Source: Microcella alkalica
GTDB lineage: Bacteria > Actinomycetota > Actinomycetes > Actinomycetales > Microbacteriaceae
Length of the DNA: 64,000 nt
Direction: 5' to 3'
Assembly: GCF_014137945.1 (NCBI RefSeq)
Contig: NZ_JACGWX010000005.1
Coordinates: forward strand, 1 to 64,000
Shown here: positions 18,632 to 26,892 of the stretch, piece after piece
Numbering within the stretch: position 1 is the first letter of the stretch
Layout: each line of letters starts with the position of its first letter
The notes under the pieces: generated by a model
The model's input: only the letters and a program-made list of their open reading frames with translations
What the model was told of the DNA's origin: nothing
Databases searched by the model: none
Position numbers and translations under genes: made by a program

Positions 18632-20002
18632 CTACAGCATGATCAGGCTGAGCACCCAGACGGCGATGAAGCCGGCGATTCCCTGGACGGCCGTCGCCGG
18701 CGTGAGAGTGCGGTACGCCGTCGCGACCGGGAGTCGGCTGAACTGCGAGACGACCCAGAAGTAGCTGTCGTTGGCGTGCGAGACCACCATCGCGCCCGCG
18801 CCCGTCGCCAGCACCGCGAGGACGGCGCCGATCGTGCTGTCGAGGCCGAGCGAGGGCAGCAGCGGGTACAGCAGCGTCGATGTCGTTACGAGGGCGACCG
18901 TCGAGGAGCCCTGCGCCGACTTGAGGGCGGCTGCGACGAGGAAGGGCACGGCGATCCCGAGCCCCAGCCCGGCAAGGGTCTCGCCGAGGACGTCGTCGAG
19001 CGTGGAGGCCGCGAGCACGGCGCCGAAGCTCGCGCCCGCCGCCGTGATGAGCAGGATGGGGGCCGACACCCGGATTCCCTCTGCGACGCGGTCGGCGAAA
19101 CCGTCCTTCTCACCCCGTGAGCCGCCGAGGGTGAGAGCGGCGACGATCACGCCGATCGCGAGCGCGACCGCGGGCGTGCCGAGGAGGCGGAGTGCGACGG
19201 TGAGCACGGACTCCTCGCCGAACGGCGTCGTCGGCAGCGCCGCGACCGACCCGATCGCGATGAGCACGATCGGGAGGAGGATCGGCAGGAAGGCCACGAA
19301 GGCGCTCGGCAGACGTCCGTAGGACGCGCGCAGCTCCTCCCACGACGCGTTCGCGGCGACGGCATCCTCCGACTCCTCCGGCAGCAGGGGAAGATCGCGG
19401 TTCCGGTAGAGCTGTGCGAAGGCGAGACCCGCGGCGGCGGACACGGCCGCCACGATGAGGCCGAGTCCGATGATGAGCCCGAGATGGTCGACGACGTCGT
19501 AATTCTCGGCGGCGGCGATCGGCCCGGGAGTCGGCGGAACGAAGACGTGCGTCGAGTACAGCCCGGTCATGAGGGCGATCGTCATGACGACCGGGTTGGC
19601 TGCCGCGCGGATCGTCACCGCCTTCTTGAGCGAGTTCAGAATGACGAATCCGGAGTCGCAGAAGACCGGGATCGAGACGATGTAGCCGATGATCGTCATC
19701 GTCAGGCCGGGGAAGCGGTGACCGATCACTCGGATGATCGCCTCGGCCATGGAGAGGGCCGCGCCGGTGCGCTCGAGGATCACCCCGATGATCGTGCCGA
19801 AGAGGATCACGATCCCGATGTTGCCGAGCGTACGACCGAATGCCTCGGTGATCGTCGGGACGACGTCGAGCGGGGCGAGACGGAGGGCGAAGGCGCCGAT
19901 GAACGCGGCGGCCAGCAGCGCGAGGAACGGATGGAGCCGGAATCGTGCGGTCGCGACGACGATCGCTGCGATGAGCACGACGAGGATGAGGACGTCGATC
20001 AT
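18632..20002 (-). CDS. GntP-family gluconate/glycerate permease
   Basis: Proton-coupled uptake of a small sugar acid; the neighbouring glycerate kinase makes glycerate the likeliest substrate (inference). The 456-residue protein has about 12-14 hydrophobic helices and the GntP signatures VSIPVFCDSGFVILNSLKKA, THVFVPPTPGPIAAAE and AMVVSHANDSYFWVVSQF. Two ATGs lie six bases apart; 20002 was chosen because the AAGGAG ribosome binding site is then seven bases away and the start overlaps the kinase stop as ATGA. Confidence 0.93.
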   Translation of the reverse strand: MIDVLILVVLIAAIVVATARFRLHPFLALLAAAFIGAFALRLAPLDVVPTITEAFGRTLGNIGIVILFGTIIGVILERTGAALSMAEAIIRVIGHRFPGLTMTIIGYIVSIPVFCDSGFVILNSLKKAVTIRAAANPVVMTIALMTGLYSTHVFVPPTPGPIAAAENYDVVDHLGLIIGLGLIVAAVSAAAGLAFAQLYRNRDLPLLPEESEDAVAANASWEELRASYGRLPSAFVAFLPILLPIVLIAIGSVAALPTTPFGEESVLTVALRLLGTPAVALAIGVIVAALTLGGSRGEKDGFADRVAEGIRVSAPILLITAAGASFGAVLAASTLDDVLGETLAGLGLGIAVPFLVAAALKSAQGSSTVALVTTSTLLYPLLPSLGLDSTIGAVLAVLATGAGAMVVSHANDSYFWVVSQFSRLPVATAYRTLTPATAVQGIAGFIAVWVLSLIML

Positions 20003-21237
20003 GAACATTCTCCTTCGAGAGTTCGGTCGGTGACGCCGGCGTCGTCGCCGGTGCCGGGGGTCGAACGGTGCACGAGCGCACCGCCCAGGTCGATGAGTGC
20101 GCCGACGCGGCGCGCGGCGGCGGCGAGCAGATCAGGAGCTCGATCGATGAGCGACTCCACCGTCGCGGGGCCGTCGGCCAGCGAGATAGCGACGGCGATC
20201 CCGGCGCGGACGAGCTCGTCGGCGCTCAGGTCCACGGCGCCCGCGATGACCACGACGGGCACTCCTGCGCGCGAGGCGCTCGAGGCGACGGTGGCGGGGA
20301 CCTTGCCACGGAGCGACTGCGCATCTAGGGAGCCCTCGCCGGTGATCACGAGGTCGGCGTCGGCGATCGCCGAAGCGAGTCCGAGGGCGTCGGCGACGAG
20401 CTCCGCGCCGGGCACGAGCTCGGCACCGAGAACGGCGTGGAGCGATGCGGGGATGCCTCCCGCTGCACCAGCCCCGGGCATCCCCGCCACGGAGACGCCG
20501 GTGGCGGACTCGAGAGCCGCCGCGAGTCGCGCGAGCCCCGCGTCGAGTCGGGCGATGTCGCTCGCATCCGCACCCTTCTGCGGGCCGAACACGGCTGCGG
20601 CCCCCGTGCTCCCCGTGAGTGGATTGTCTACATCGCACGCGATTCGCCAGTGCGCCCGGGCGGCTCGGGGGTCGAGGCCGCGAAGATCGATGCGATCGAG
20701 TCTCTCGAGCCCTACTCCTCCGAGGGGGATGTCGTCGCCGGCTTCGTCCAGGAACCGGACGCCGAGCCCGCGCAGCAGCCCCGCGCCGCCGTCGGTCGTC
20801 GCCGACCCGCCGACGGTGAGCAGGATGGACGCCACGCCCGAGTCGAGCGCGTCGATCACGAGCGGTGCCGCGCCGCCGCTGTCGGCGGTGAGCGGGCGGA
20901 GGGGCACGTCCGTGACGAGGGGGAGTCCGATCGCCTCGGCCGCCTCGATGACCGCGCGTCCGTCGAGGAGCAGCCCGAATCGCGCCTGGCGCGGGCGGCC
21001 GAGCGCGTCGCTCGTCAGGACGGTGCGCTCCTGCGCGCCCGCCACCGCGAGCAGAGCATCCAGAGTCCCCTCGCCGCCATCGGCCATCGGGAGCGATGCG
21101 ATGCGCACCCGTGGTCCGAGCGCCTCGAGGAGGCCGCGTGCGATCGCCGTGGCGGCCGCTCCCGCGTCGAGACTGCCCTTGAAGGAGTCGGGCGCGATGA
21201 GCACCCGGAGGGGGACGGCCGACCACGATGTGAGCAC
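19999..21237 (-). CDS. glxK: Glycerate kinase (GarK/GlxK family)
   Basis: Phosphorylates D-glycerate, feeding it into glycolysis. The 412-residue product has the family blocks RVLIAPDSFKGSLDAGAAA at the start, PMADGGEGTLDAL, VGGSATTDGGAGLLRGLG, ACDVDNPLTGSTGAAAVFGP and VITGEGSLDAQSLRGK. It is translationally coupled to the downstream permease (ATGA overlap). The CdaR-type regulator upstream is the normal partner of glycerate genes. The C-terminus carries about 30 extra residues beyond the usual family end. Confidence 0.94.
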   Translation of the reverse strand: MLTSWSAVPLRVLIAPDSFKGSLDAGAAATAIARGLLEALGPRVRIASLPMADGGEGTLDALLAVAGAQERTVLTSDALGRPRQARFGLLLDGRAVIEAAEAIGLPLVTDVPLRPLTADSGGAAPLVIDALDSGVASILLTVGGSATTDGGAGLLRGLGVRFLDEAGDDIPLGGVGLERLDRIDLRGLDPRAARAHWRIACDVDNPLTGSTGAAAVFGPQKGADASDIARLDAGLARLAAALESATGVSVAGMPGAGAAGGIPASLHAVLGAELVPGAELVADALGLASAIADADLVITGEGSLDAQSLRGKVPATVASSASRAGVPVVVIAGAVDLSADELVRAGIAVAISLADGPATVESLIDRAPDLLAAAARRVGALIDLGGALVHRSTPGTGDDAGVTDRTLEGECS

Positions 21238-21346
21238 ACCCGAACGCTACGGACGCCCGTCCGGTGCGTCATCGTGCGTCCTGCACATACCTGATCTACT
21301 TATGGGCGTCGTGACTGTGCAAGAAGCCCAGTAACGGACGAACGGC

Positions 21347-22480
21347 TCAGCCGGGGAACTCCTCGGCTGCGGTCGCCCGCGCGGCCAGCAGACCGAGAGC
21401 GAGCCGTCGGAGCTCCGCGGGAGCTCGCGGGTCTCGACCGGTCGCGCGGGCGAGCGCCGCGACCCTCGCCGCGAGCGAGTTCCGGTGCAGTCCGAGCTCG
21501 GCGGCCGTCAGGGAGAGGGATCCGCCGGCCTCGACCAGCGCTCGCGCGGTCGCCCGCTCGAGGCGACCCAGCGGGGCGATCACGCGAGCGGCGAGGGATC
21601 GCCGCTCCGCGGGCGAGATCGCTGCGACCAGCGACTCCGCCTCGAGGTCGCGGAGCTCTCCGCCTGCCGACGGGACGAGCGCAGGCACCGCGAGGAGAAG
21701 CCGGACCCGACGCACCGCGCCCGCGAACCCCTCCGGCTCGCGCACGATGCCCGAGTCGAGGACCGCGGCGTCGAGCTCGGCCGCACGCCGCCGGAGCCGT
21801 TCGCCTGCACCGGAATCGGCCCCACCCTGCAGCACCCAGAGAGCGTCGTGCTCGACGACGGCGATGCACCCCGGGTCGGCGCGCGCGGCGCGCTGGAGTC
21901 GAGCCGCGGCCACCGGCGGAGCGGGAGCCCGCCGCGCGGGGCTGCCGTCGATCCCCGACCGCGGCGCGGCCGGGGGCTCGAACAGCGCCATGACCCGGTA
22001 CGGCGGCTCAAGCGCCGCCCCGGCCGCGACCGATCTCGCCCTCAGCAGCTCGGCCTCGACGGGCCCAGCCGCGAGGGCGGCCAGGAGCTCTCGTGCCTGA
22101 CCGTCGCGCGCGGCGCGCGCATCCTGCTCCTGCTCGACGTCCAGGATGAGCCTGAGCGAAAGGAGCACGAGGGACGCGAGCTCGCCCACCTCGTCCGGAT
22201 CCCCCGTGACACCGACGACGCCCAGTACGTCCCCGTCGACCACGAGCGGCAGGTTGACGCCCGGTCGGACGAACTCCGTCGCCTCCGCCGAGGAGATTCG
22301 CACCGGCCGGCGGCTGGTCGCCGCGCGCGCCGCGCCCTCGTGCGGCGTTCCCACCCGATCCGGGTCGCGCGACCCGATGATGAGCCCGTCGGCGTCCATC
22401 AGATTGACGTTGTGCGCGATGGAGGCGCCGACCTGGTCCACGAGCCGCTGAGCGAGCGAGGGATCCAGACCGCGGCTCAT
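21347..22480 (-). CDS. CdaR-family sugar-diacid/glycerate transcriptional regulator
   Basis: A 377-residue regulator with an N-terminal sugar-diacid recognition domain (LAQRLVDQVGASIAHNVNLM, then ADGLIIGSRDPDRVGTPHEG) and a C-terminal PucR-type helix-turn-helix (RATARALVEAGGSLSLTAAE then LGLHRNSLAARV, about 315-350). CdaR proteins activate glycerate, galactarate and glucarate genes; the adjacent glycerate kinase and permease on the same strand are the likely targets. Its start overlaps the stop of the squalene-cyclase-like gene by four bases. Confidence 0.9.
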   Translation of the reverse strand: MSRGLDPSLAQRLVDQVGASIAHNVNLMDADGLIIGSRDPDRVGTPHEGAARAATSRRPVRISSAEATEFVRPGVNLPLVVDGDVLGVVGVTGDPDEVGELASLVLLSLRLILDVEQEQDARAARDGQARELLAALAAGPVEAELLRARSVAAGAALEPPYRVMALFEPPAAPRSGIDGSPARRAPAPPVAAARLQRAARADPGCIAVVEHDALWVLQGGADSGAGERLRRRAAELDAAVLDSGIVREPEGFAGAVRRVRLLLAVPALVPSAGGELRDLEAESLVAAISPAERRSLAARVIAPLGRLERATARALVEAGGSLSLTAAELGLHRNSLAARVAALARATGRDPRAPAELRRLALGLLAARATAAEEFPG

Positions 22481-23442
22481 CCGTCCCACCACGCGAGCGC
22501 CCGCGTGCCGAGGAACGTCAGCCACGGCGAGCGCTCGCCCACCGGCACGTCGAGCTCGAACCACACGCGGCCCGGGTAGCGGCGCTCCTGCAGCCACGTG
22601 CCATCGGACTGCCGCGCCTCCCGCACCGTCGCCACCGCCTCGGCGAGCCGGGGGTCGGGAGGGGTCCCGTCGTGGAGCGATGCGGCTCGGAAGTAGTCCA
22701 GCGCGCGGAACGCCGTGTGCCTCCAGCGGAACGGGTACGCGATGCGCGTCACCCAGTCGCCCAGCAGTTCGCCCGTCGACTCGCGGAACAGGATGCGGCG
22801 GCGCAGCAGGTACTCCTCGGCGCGGTGGCGCGCGTCGCGCAGGCGCGCGTCGCCCGTGCGCCGCTCCCAGTCGAGGATGCCCGTGAGGGCATTGAGGGTC
22901 GAGTGCACGGAGGCGCGCGTCGAGCCCTCGACCCAGTCGCAGTTCCAGCCGCCCTCGGCCATCTCGTGCTCGGCGAACCAGTCGGCGAGCGCCGCCATGT
23001 CGACGCCGAGCCAGGCGCCGTTCGCGAGGGTCCAGCCGTTGATGCACGCGTCGACCTCGCCGCCCCAGTAGGGCAGGTCGTCGTACTCCCATCGTGCGCT
23101 CGTGGCGAGCTTGTCGGCCGTCCCGGCGAGCGCGGAGGGGTCGAGGCCCCAGTCGCGGAGCGTCGACAGCGTCCACGTCGTCGCCGTCCACGGCTGGCCC
23201 GCGCCGTCCGCCGCCTCGGGGCCCTCGACGTCGAAGTCGGCGGGGAAGTAAGCGCCCCCCGCCCACTGGCCATCGTCATCCTGATGGGCGAGCAGCGCCG
23301 CCCCCATGCCCTCGGCTGCGATGCGCGCGCGGCTCGCCTCCCACACTGCGGGCGGCTCGCCTCCCAGGTCGCGCTCGACCTGCCAGCGCAGCGCCGGGTC
23401 GGTGTCGAGCATCCACTGCAGCGGAGCGGCGTCGGTCGGCAT
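22477..23442 (-). CDS. Squalene-cyclase-like (prenyltransferase-fold) protein
   Basis: A 321-residue soluble protein with the look of an alpha/alpha toroid (terpene-cyclase/prenyltransferase) fold: repeated helical pairs with Gly-Trp-rich turns such as QDDDGQWAGGAYFP, EGGWNCDWVEGSTRASVHST and QSDGTWLQERRYPGRVWFEL, resembling QW motifs. The DxDD motif of true squalene-hopene cyclases is not visible and there is no membrane segment, so terpene cyclisation is unlikely. Actinobacterial genomes carry such proteins annotated as hypothetical squalene cyclases, function unknown. Overlaps cdaR by four bases (ATGA). Confidence 0.75.
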   Translation of the reverse strand: MPTDAAPLQWMLDTDPALRWQVERDLGGEPPAVWEASRARIAAEGMGAALLAHQDDDGQWAGGAYFPADFDVEGPEAADGAGQPWTATTWTLSTLRDWGLDPSALAGTADKLATSARWEYDDLPYWGGEVDACINGWTLANGAWLGVDMAALADWFAEHEMAEGGWNCDWVEGSTRASVHSTLNALTGILDWERRTGDARLRDARHRAEEYLLRRRILFRESTGELLGDWVTRIAYPFRWRHTAFRALDYFRAASLHDGTPPDPRLAEAVATVREARQSDGTWLQERRYPGRVWFELDVPVGERSPWLTFLGTRALAWWDG

Positions 23443-23482
23443 GCCCGGAGCCTAGCGACGACCCCCGACGCGCGGAACGCCC

Positions 23483-24850
23483 CTACCCCGTGGGGCGAGC
23501 GACGTACGGCACGAGGTCATAGGTGTACACGGGCCACTCACGAACCGTCTTGCCCGGCGAGGGTGCCTCGATCATGCGGTTGCCGCCGATGTAGAGCGCG
23601 ACGTGGTACTTCGAGCCGGAGGTTGAGCCGCCCGCGGAGTAGAAGATCAGATCGCCCGCCTGGCGCAGCGAGTATGGCACGAGCCTGCCGCTGCTCTCGG
23701 CGTGCCGATACTGCATCGTCGCTCCGTGGCCGCCGATGGAGACCCCCGCCGCGGCGTAGGACTGCATCGTGAGGCCGGAGCAGTCCCACGAGTCAGGGCC
23801 GCGGCCGCCGAAAGCATAGGGCTCGCCCAGTTGCTGCCTCGCGAAGGCGATCGCCGCCGAGACCGCCGCTGCGTTGGGCGTCGCGTACACCGGCGCGGGA
23901 GCCGGATCGGCCGGCTCCGGCGACGGAGACGTCGTCGGAACAGCAAAGCCCGGTCGCGTCACCGACGGCGACGGTGACGGCGCGCTCGGCTCGAGCGGGG
24001 CCGGCTCCTCGGGCGCAGGGGGGGCGTCGAGTTGCGGCTCCGTGGTCGGGTCGGCCGCCGGGTCCAGTCTCGGCTCGGTAGTCGAGCCGACTGTCGATTC
24101 GGCACTCTCCTCGGCCGCGATCGCCTCGAGGTAGGCGCGCGCGACCTCAGCCGAGCGACCCGTGAGCACGGAGAGCTGCTGCGACATCTCGTCCATGGCG
24201 GCGGTCTGCTCGGTCACGCGCTGCTCGGCTACGGCGACGAGCTCGACCGCGCGATCGAAGGCGGTCTGCGCGTCCACGGAACGGGCCTCGAGGACGCCGC
24301 GGGCGACATCCGCCTGCTCTGCGAGGGAAGCAGCCGTGTTCTGGTCGTGCGTCGCGAGGGCCATGAGCGAGGCGGAGTGCTCGCCGAGCTTAGTCATGGA
24401 GCCCAGGCGGTAGAGCAGACCGTCGACGTCGCCGCCCACGAGGAGACTCGCGGTGATGTCGCCGTGCCCGGCCCTGAGGAGCTGCGTCGCGAGAATGCCG
24501 ACGCGCTGCGCGGACTCTTCGGCTCGGGCGCCGGCCGCCGCCCCACGCCGCTCGAGCGAGGCGAGCGTCAACGCGGCGTCGTCGAGATCGACGATCGCGA
24601 GGGCGTAGTCCTCTGCCGACTGCTGGGCCGCGCGGGCGGCGACTGCGTAGTCGGCCTCCAGCTGCCGCACGACGTCGGCGATGCGCTCGATCGCTGCTTC
24701 CGTCGCGGCGACATCACCACGGGCATTCTGCACCTCGTCCCACGACGGGGCATCGGTGGGGGCCGCGTGCGACGGGGTGACCCCGAGCCCAAGCGTCAGA
24801 ACCGCCGCGAGAGCGGCGGCTCCGATGGCCTGGCGCTCGGGGCGCCGCAT
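23483..24850 (-). CDS. Secreted NlpC/P60 peptidoglycan endopeptidase
   Basis: Cell-wall hydrolase of the RipA type that cuts stem peptides. The 455-residue product has a signal peptide (about 1-29, GAAALAAVLTLGLGVTPSHA), a long coiled-coil N-domain (about 35-230) starting PSWDEVQNARGDVAATEAA, a Pro/Ser/Thr linker (about 235-330) and a C-terminal NlpC/P60 domain with catalytic Cys in DSWDCSGLTMQSY (near 356) and His in KYHVALYIGG (near 415). The coiled-coil part is homologous to that of the M23 protein encoded next door. Separated from it by nine bases, so probably co-transcribed. Confidence 0.93.
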   Translation of the reverse strand: MRRPERQAIGAAALAAVLTLGLGVTPSHAAPTDAPSWDEVQNARGDVAATEAAIERIADVVRQLEADYAVAARAAQQSAEDYALAIVDLDDAALTLASLERRGAAAGARAEESAQRVGILATQLLRAGHGDITASLLVGGDVDGLLYRLGSMTKLGEHSASLMALATHDQNTAASLAEQADVARGVLEARSVDAQTAFDRAVELVAVAEQRVTEQTAAMDEMSQQLSVLTGRSAEVARAYLEAIAAEESAESTVGSTTEPRLDPAADPTTEPQLDAPPAPEEPAPLEPSAPSPSPSVTRPGFAVPTTSPSPEPADPAPAPVYATPNAAAVSAAIAFARQQLGEPYAFGGRGPDSWDCSGLTMQSYAAAGVSIGGHGATMQYRHAESSGRLVPYSLRQAGDLIFYSAGGSTSGSKYHVALYIGGNRMIEAPSPGKTVREWPVYTYDLVPYVARPTG

Positions 24851-24859
24851 CAGCGCCGC

Positions 24860-26245
24860 CTAGCCAAGATAGACACCTCTGGCCGCCATGAAGGGCGCAG
24901 GGTCGATCGCGTTGCCGTTCGTCCGGACCTCGAAGTGCAGGTGGCAGCCGTTGGACGCGCCGGTCGTGCCGACGAGAGCGATAGTCTGCCCGGCCGAGAC
25001 GCTCTGGCCGAAGTCGACACGGATCCCGCCGTTGGAGATGTGCGCGTAGCCGGTCGTCAGTCCGTTGCCGTGATTGATCATCACGAAGTTGCCGTAGGTG
25101 CCGTTCCATCCCGCGTAGGTCACTGTGCCTCCCGCGGCGGCGGCGATGGGCTGGCCGCAGCTGGCCGCGACGTCGGTCCCGGTGTGCAGGCGGTACGTCC
25201 CGTAGACGGGGTGGATGCGGTATCCGTAGTGGGAGGAGATCCAGCCGTAGGCGGGCTGAGCCCAGCCGCTCGCGGCGGGGGCTCCACCACCACCACCGCC
25301 ACCACCACCACCACCAGAGCTACTGCCGGCGTTCTGAGCCGCGCGGGCAGCGGCCTCCGCGGCAGCGGCGGCCTCGGCGGCAGCGGCGGCCTCGGCGGCG
25401 CGGCGGCGCTCCTCGCGCAGGCGAGCCTCCTCGGCAGCCTTCCGGCGGGCCTCCTCCTCCTTGCGCTTGCGCTCACCCTCCTGATACTCCGCCTCGGTGA
25501 TGACGAGGTCCTCCTCGAGGACCTGGATCTGAACCTCGAGGCGGCGCTTGTTCTCCTCCTCGGCGGCGACCGCTGCGGCGGCCGCCGCAGCGGCCTCCTG
25601 CGCCTGCTGGAAGGCGGCTTCGGCGGCGATACGGAGCTCCTCGCGCTTCTGCTTGGCGACGACGGCCTGATCGGCGAACGACTGCGCGGTCTGCTGGTCG
25701 CGCATCGCGGCATCGTAGATGCCCTCGGCCTGCTCGGAGATCTTGCTCGCATAGCCGAGGCGCGACAGCAGGCTCTCCGCCTGGTCGGGGTTCGTGAAGA
25801 GCGACGCGGAGAGGTCGGCGCCGCCGGCGCGCGAGAGTTCGGCGACGAACTGGCCGGCGCGCAAGCGCGACTCCTCGGCCTTGGCGGCTGCCTCGTCGGA
25901 CTTCCGCTGCAGTTCATCGGCCTGGAAGGAGGCCTCGTCGAACGCGAGCTGGGCCTCCTCGAAGAGGGTGCCCAGGCGCTGGGCCTCGGCCTGCGCGGCC
26001 GCGGAGGCGTCGGCGAGCTGCTGGATCAGAGCGCGGATCTCATCGGCCTTCGCCTTCGCGCCCGAGACGTTCTTGCGAGCGTCGAGCACGTCGTCCCACG
26101 ACGGGTAGGTGACGGCGAACGCGGGGCGCTCCGTCGCCGTGACGCCCGTCGTGACGAGAAGGAGCGCGGCTGCGACGCCGGCGACGAGAGCCGTCCACCG
26201 GGCTCGACGAGGCGCGGCGGCGCTCGTCGTCGTGCTCCGGCTCAT
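24860..26245 (-). CDS. Secreted M23 (LytM-type) peptidoglycan endopeptidase
   Basis: Zinc-dependent cell-wall endopeptidase or divisome activator. The 461-residue product has a signal peptide (ALVAGVAAALLLVTTGVTA, cleavage near residue 44), a long coiled-coil region beginning YPSWDDVLDARKNV (about 48-310), an Ala/Glu-rich then poly-Gly linker encoded by a GGT-type run at about 25285-25318, and a C-terminal LytM domain with HTGTD (near 357) and HLHFEV (near 436) holding the zinc ligands, so it looks catalytically competent. The ATG at 26245 was preferred over upstream ATGs because GGGGGAG lies just in front of it and it leads directly into the signal peptide. Confidence 0.93.
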   Translation of the reverse strand: MSRSTTTSAAAPRRARWTALVAGVAAALLLVTTGVTATERPAFAVTYPSWDDVLDARKNVSGAKAKADEIRALIQQLADASAAAQAEAQRLGTLFEEAQLAFDEASFQADELQRKSDEAAAKAEESRLRAGQFVAELSRAGGADLSASLFTNPDQAESLLSRLGYASKISEQAEGIYDAAMRDQQTAQSFADQAVVAKQKREELRIAAEAAFQQAQEAAAAAAAAVAAEEENKRRLEVQIQVLEEDLVITEAEYQEGERKRKEEEARRKAAEEARLREERRRAAEAAAAAEAAAAAEAAARAAQNAGSSSGGGGGGGGGGGAPAASGWAQPAYGWISSHYGYRIHPVYGTYRLHTGTDVAASCGQPIAAAAGGTVTYAGWNGTYGNFVMINHGNGLTTGYAHISNGGIRVDFGQSVSAGQTIALVGTTGASNGCHLHFEVRTNGNAIDPAPFMAARGVYLG

Positions 26246-26562
26246 TCCGCTCCCCCAGCGTGTGTTCTCGCGCATGGCAAGATTCCCATCCGGCGTTCGC
26301 GCGTTATGTCGCAACATTCACACGCGCACCATCATCAACAGTAACAACGGATGCTCGCCAGCGCGAGGCACCCGAACAGGGGAGTGTGCGAACCGCGCAA
26401 TCCCGTCGTTCCGGGCACCGTAACCCGGAGCCTCGCGCCGACGTGGGAGGCGGCCCGGACGGTCGCGGAACCGGCCCCAGCGGTGCATCCCGGCCGGTTT
26501 GGCGTTTCGCGCGGATGGCGGGTATGCTCGTGCCTCGGTTGCTGTACGGCTCGCGCCGCTTC
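26246..26562. other. Intergenic stretch without a gene
   Basis: About 317 bp between the start of the M23 gene and tRNA-Glu. It must contain the promoter of the cell-wall operon (leftward) and that of the tRNA cluster (rightward). I see no convincing coding sequence, long repeat or hairpin in it. Short AT-richer patches occur around 26275-26350. Confidence 0.6.
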
Positions 26563-26638
26563 GGCCCCATCGTTTAGTGGCCTAGGACACCGCCCTTTCA
26601 CGGCGGCAGCACGGGTTCGAATCCCGTTGGGGTCACCA
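26563..26638 (+). tRNA. tRNA-Glu (anticodon TTC)
   Basis: 76 bases with the 3' CCA encoded. The acceptor stem pairs GGCCCCA with TGGGGTC, the anticodon loop reads CCTTTCACG with anticodon TTC, and the T arm has the normal GGTTCGAATCC. Confidence 0.97.
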
Positions 26639-26666
26639 GACCGCAGCACTACAATTCAATACGCAT

Positions 26667-26743
26667 GGCCCTGTAGCGCAGTTGGTTAGCGTGCCGCCCT
26701 GTCACGGCGGAGGTCGCGGGTTCAAGTCCCGTCAGGGTCGCCA
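26667..26743 (+). tRNA. tRNA-Asp (anticodon GTC)
   Basis: 77 bases with encoded CCA. Acceptor stem GGCCCTG pairs with CAGGGTC, anticodon loop CCTGTCACG with anticodon GTC, T loop TTCAAGT. Glu-Asp-Phe is a common tRNA order in actinobacteria. Confidence 0.97.
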
Positions 26744-26748
26744 CGGCG

Positions 26749-26776
26749 ACGAGCCCGCTCCTCGGAGGGGGCTCGT
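26749..26776 (+). terminator. Hairpin between tRNA-Asp and tRNA-Phe
   Basis: ACGAGCCC pairs with GGGCTCGT, with an inner CTCC/GGAG extension. Followed directly by a second stem at 26783-26798. Probably an intrinsic terminator or processing hairpin after the first two tRNAs; no T run follows, as is common in actinobacteria. Confidence 0.5.
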
Positions 26777-26782
26777 TCCGTC

Positions 26783-26798
26783 CGGGGCGAAAGCCCCG
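26783..26798 (+). terminator. Second hairpin with GAAA tetraloop
   Basis: CGGGGC, loop GAAA, GCCCCG: a 6-bp GC stem with a stable tetraloop 19 bases before tRNA-Phe. Could be part of a tandem terminator or a processing signal. Confidence 0.45.
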
Positions 26799-26816
26799 TG
26801 GGCGGCAACGCCCTAC

Positions 26817-26892
26817 GGCTCTGTAGCTCAGTTGGTAGAGCGCACGACTGAAAATCGTGAGGTCACGGGATCGACGCCCGTCGGAGCCACCA
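26817..26892 (+). tRNA. tRNA-Phe (anticodon GAA)
   Basis: 76 bases with encoded CCA. Acceptor stem GGCTCTG pairs with CGGAGCC allowing a G-T pair, anticodon stem CACGA/TCGTG with anticodon GAA. The T loop reads ATCGACG, so position 54 is A where almost all tRNAs have T. The 3' end is the probable chromosomal attachment site of the neighbouring integrase gene, whose stop codon begins at the next base. Confidence 0.96.
26865..26892 (+). other. Probable integration site (attL core) in the 3' end of tRNA-Phe
   Basis: The tyrosine recombinase gene ends one base after the tRNA CCA. Elements with this layout integrate into the 3' half of the tRNA and restore it. I looked for a second copy of the tRNA 3' end to the right, up to 34100, and did not find one, so the right-hand junction is lost, diverged or outside the window. 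Confidence 0.45.

Noticed and set aside
19484-21334. Plus-strand frame opposite the glycerate kinase and permease, Ser/Ala/Pro-rich
   Set aside because: Antisense to two clear genes; low-complexity translation with no domain.
22477-23442. Terpene biosynthetic cluster around the squalene-cyclase-like gene
   Set aside because: No DxDD motif and no prenyl synthase, P450 or other terpene genes nearby.
26330-26360. MtrA-type site upstream of the M23 gene (AACAGTAACA)
   Set aside because: Too short and degenerate to claim; no second repeat at a convincing spacing.
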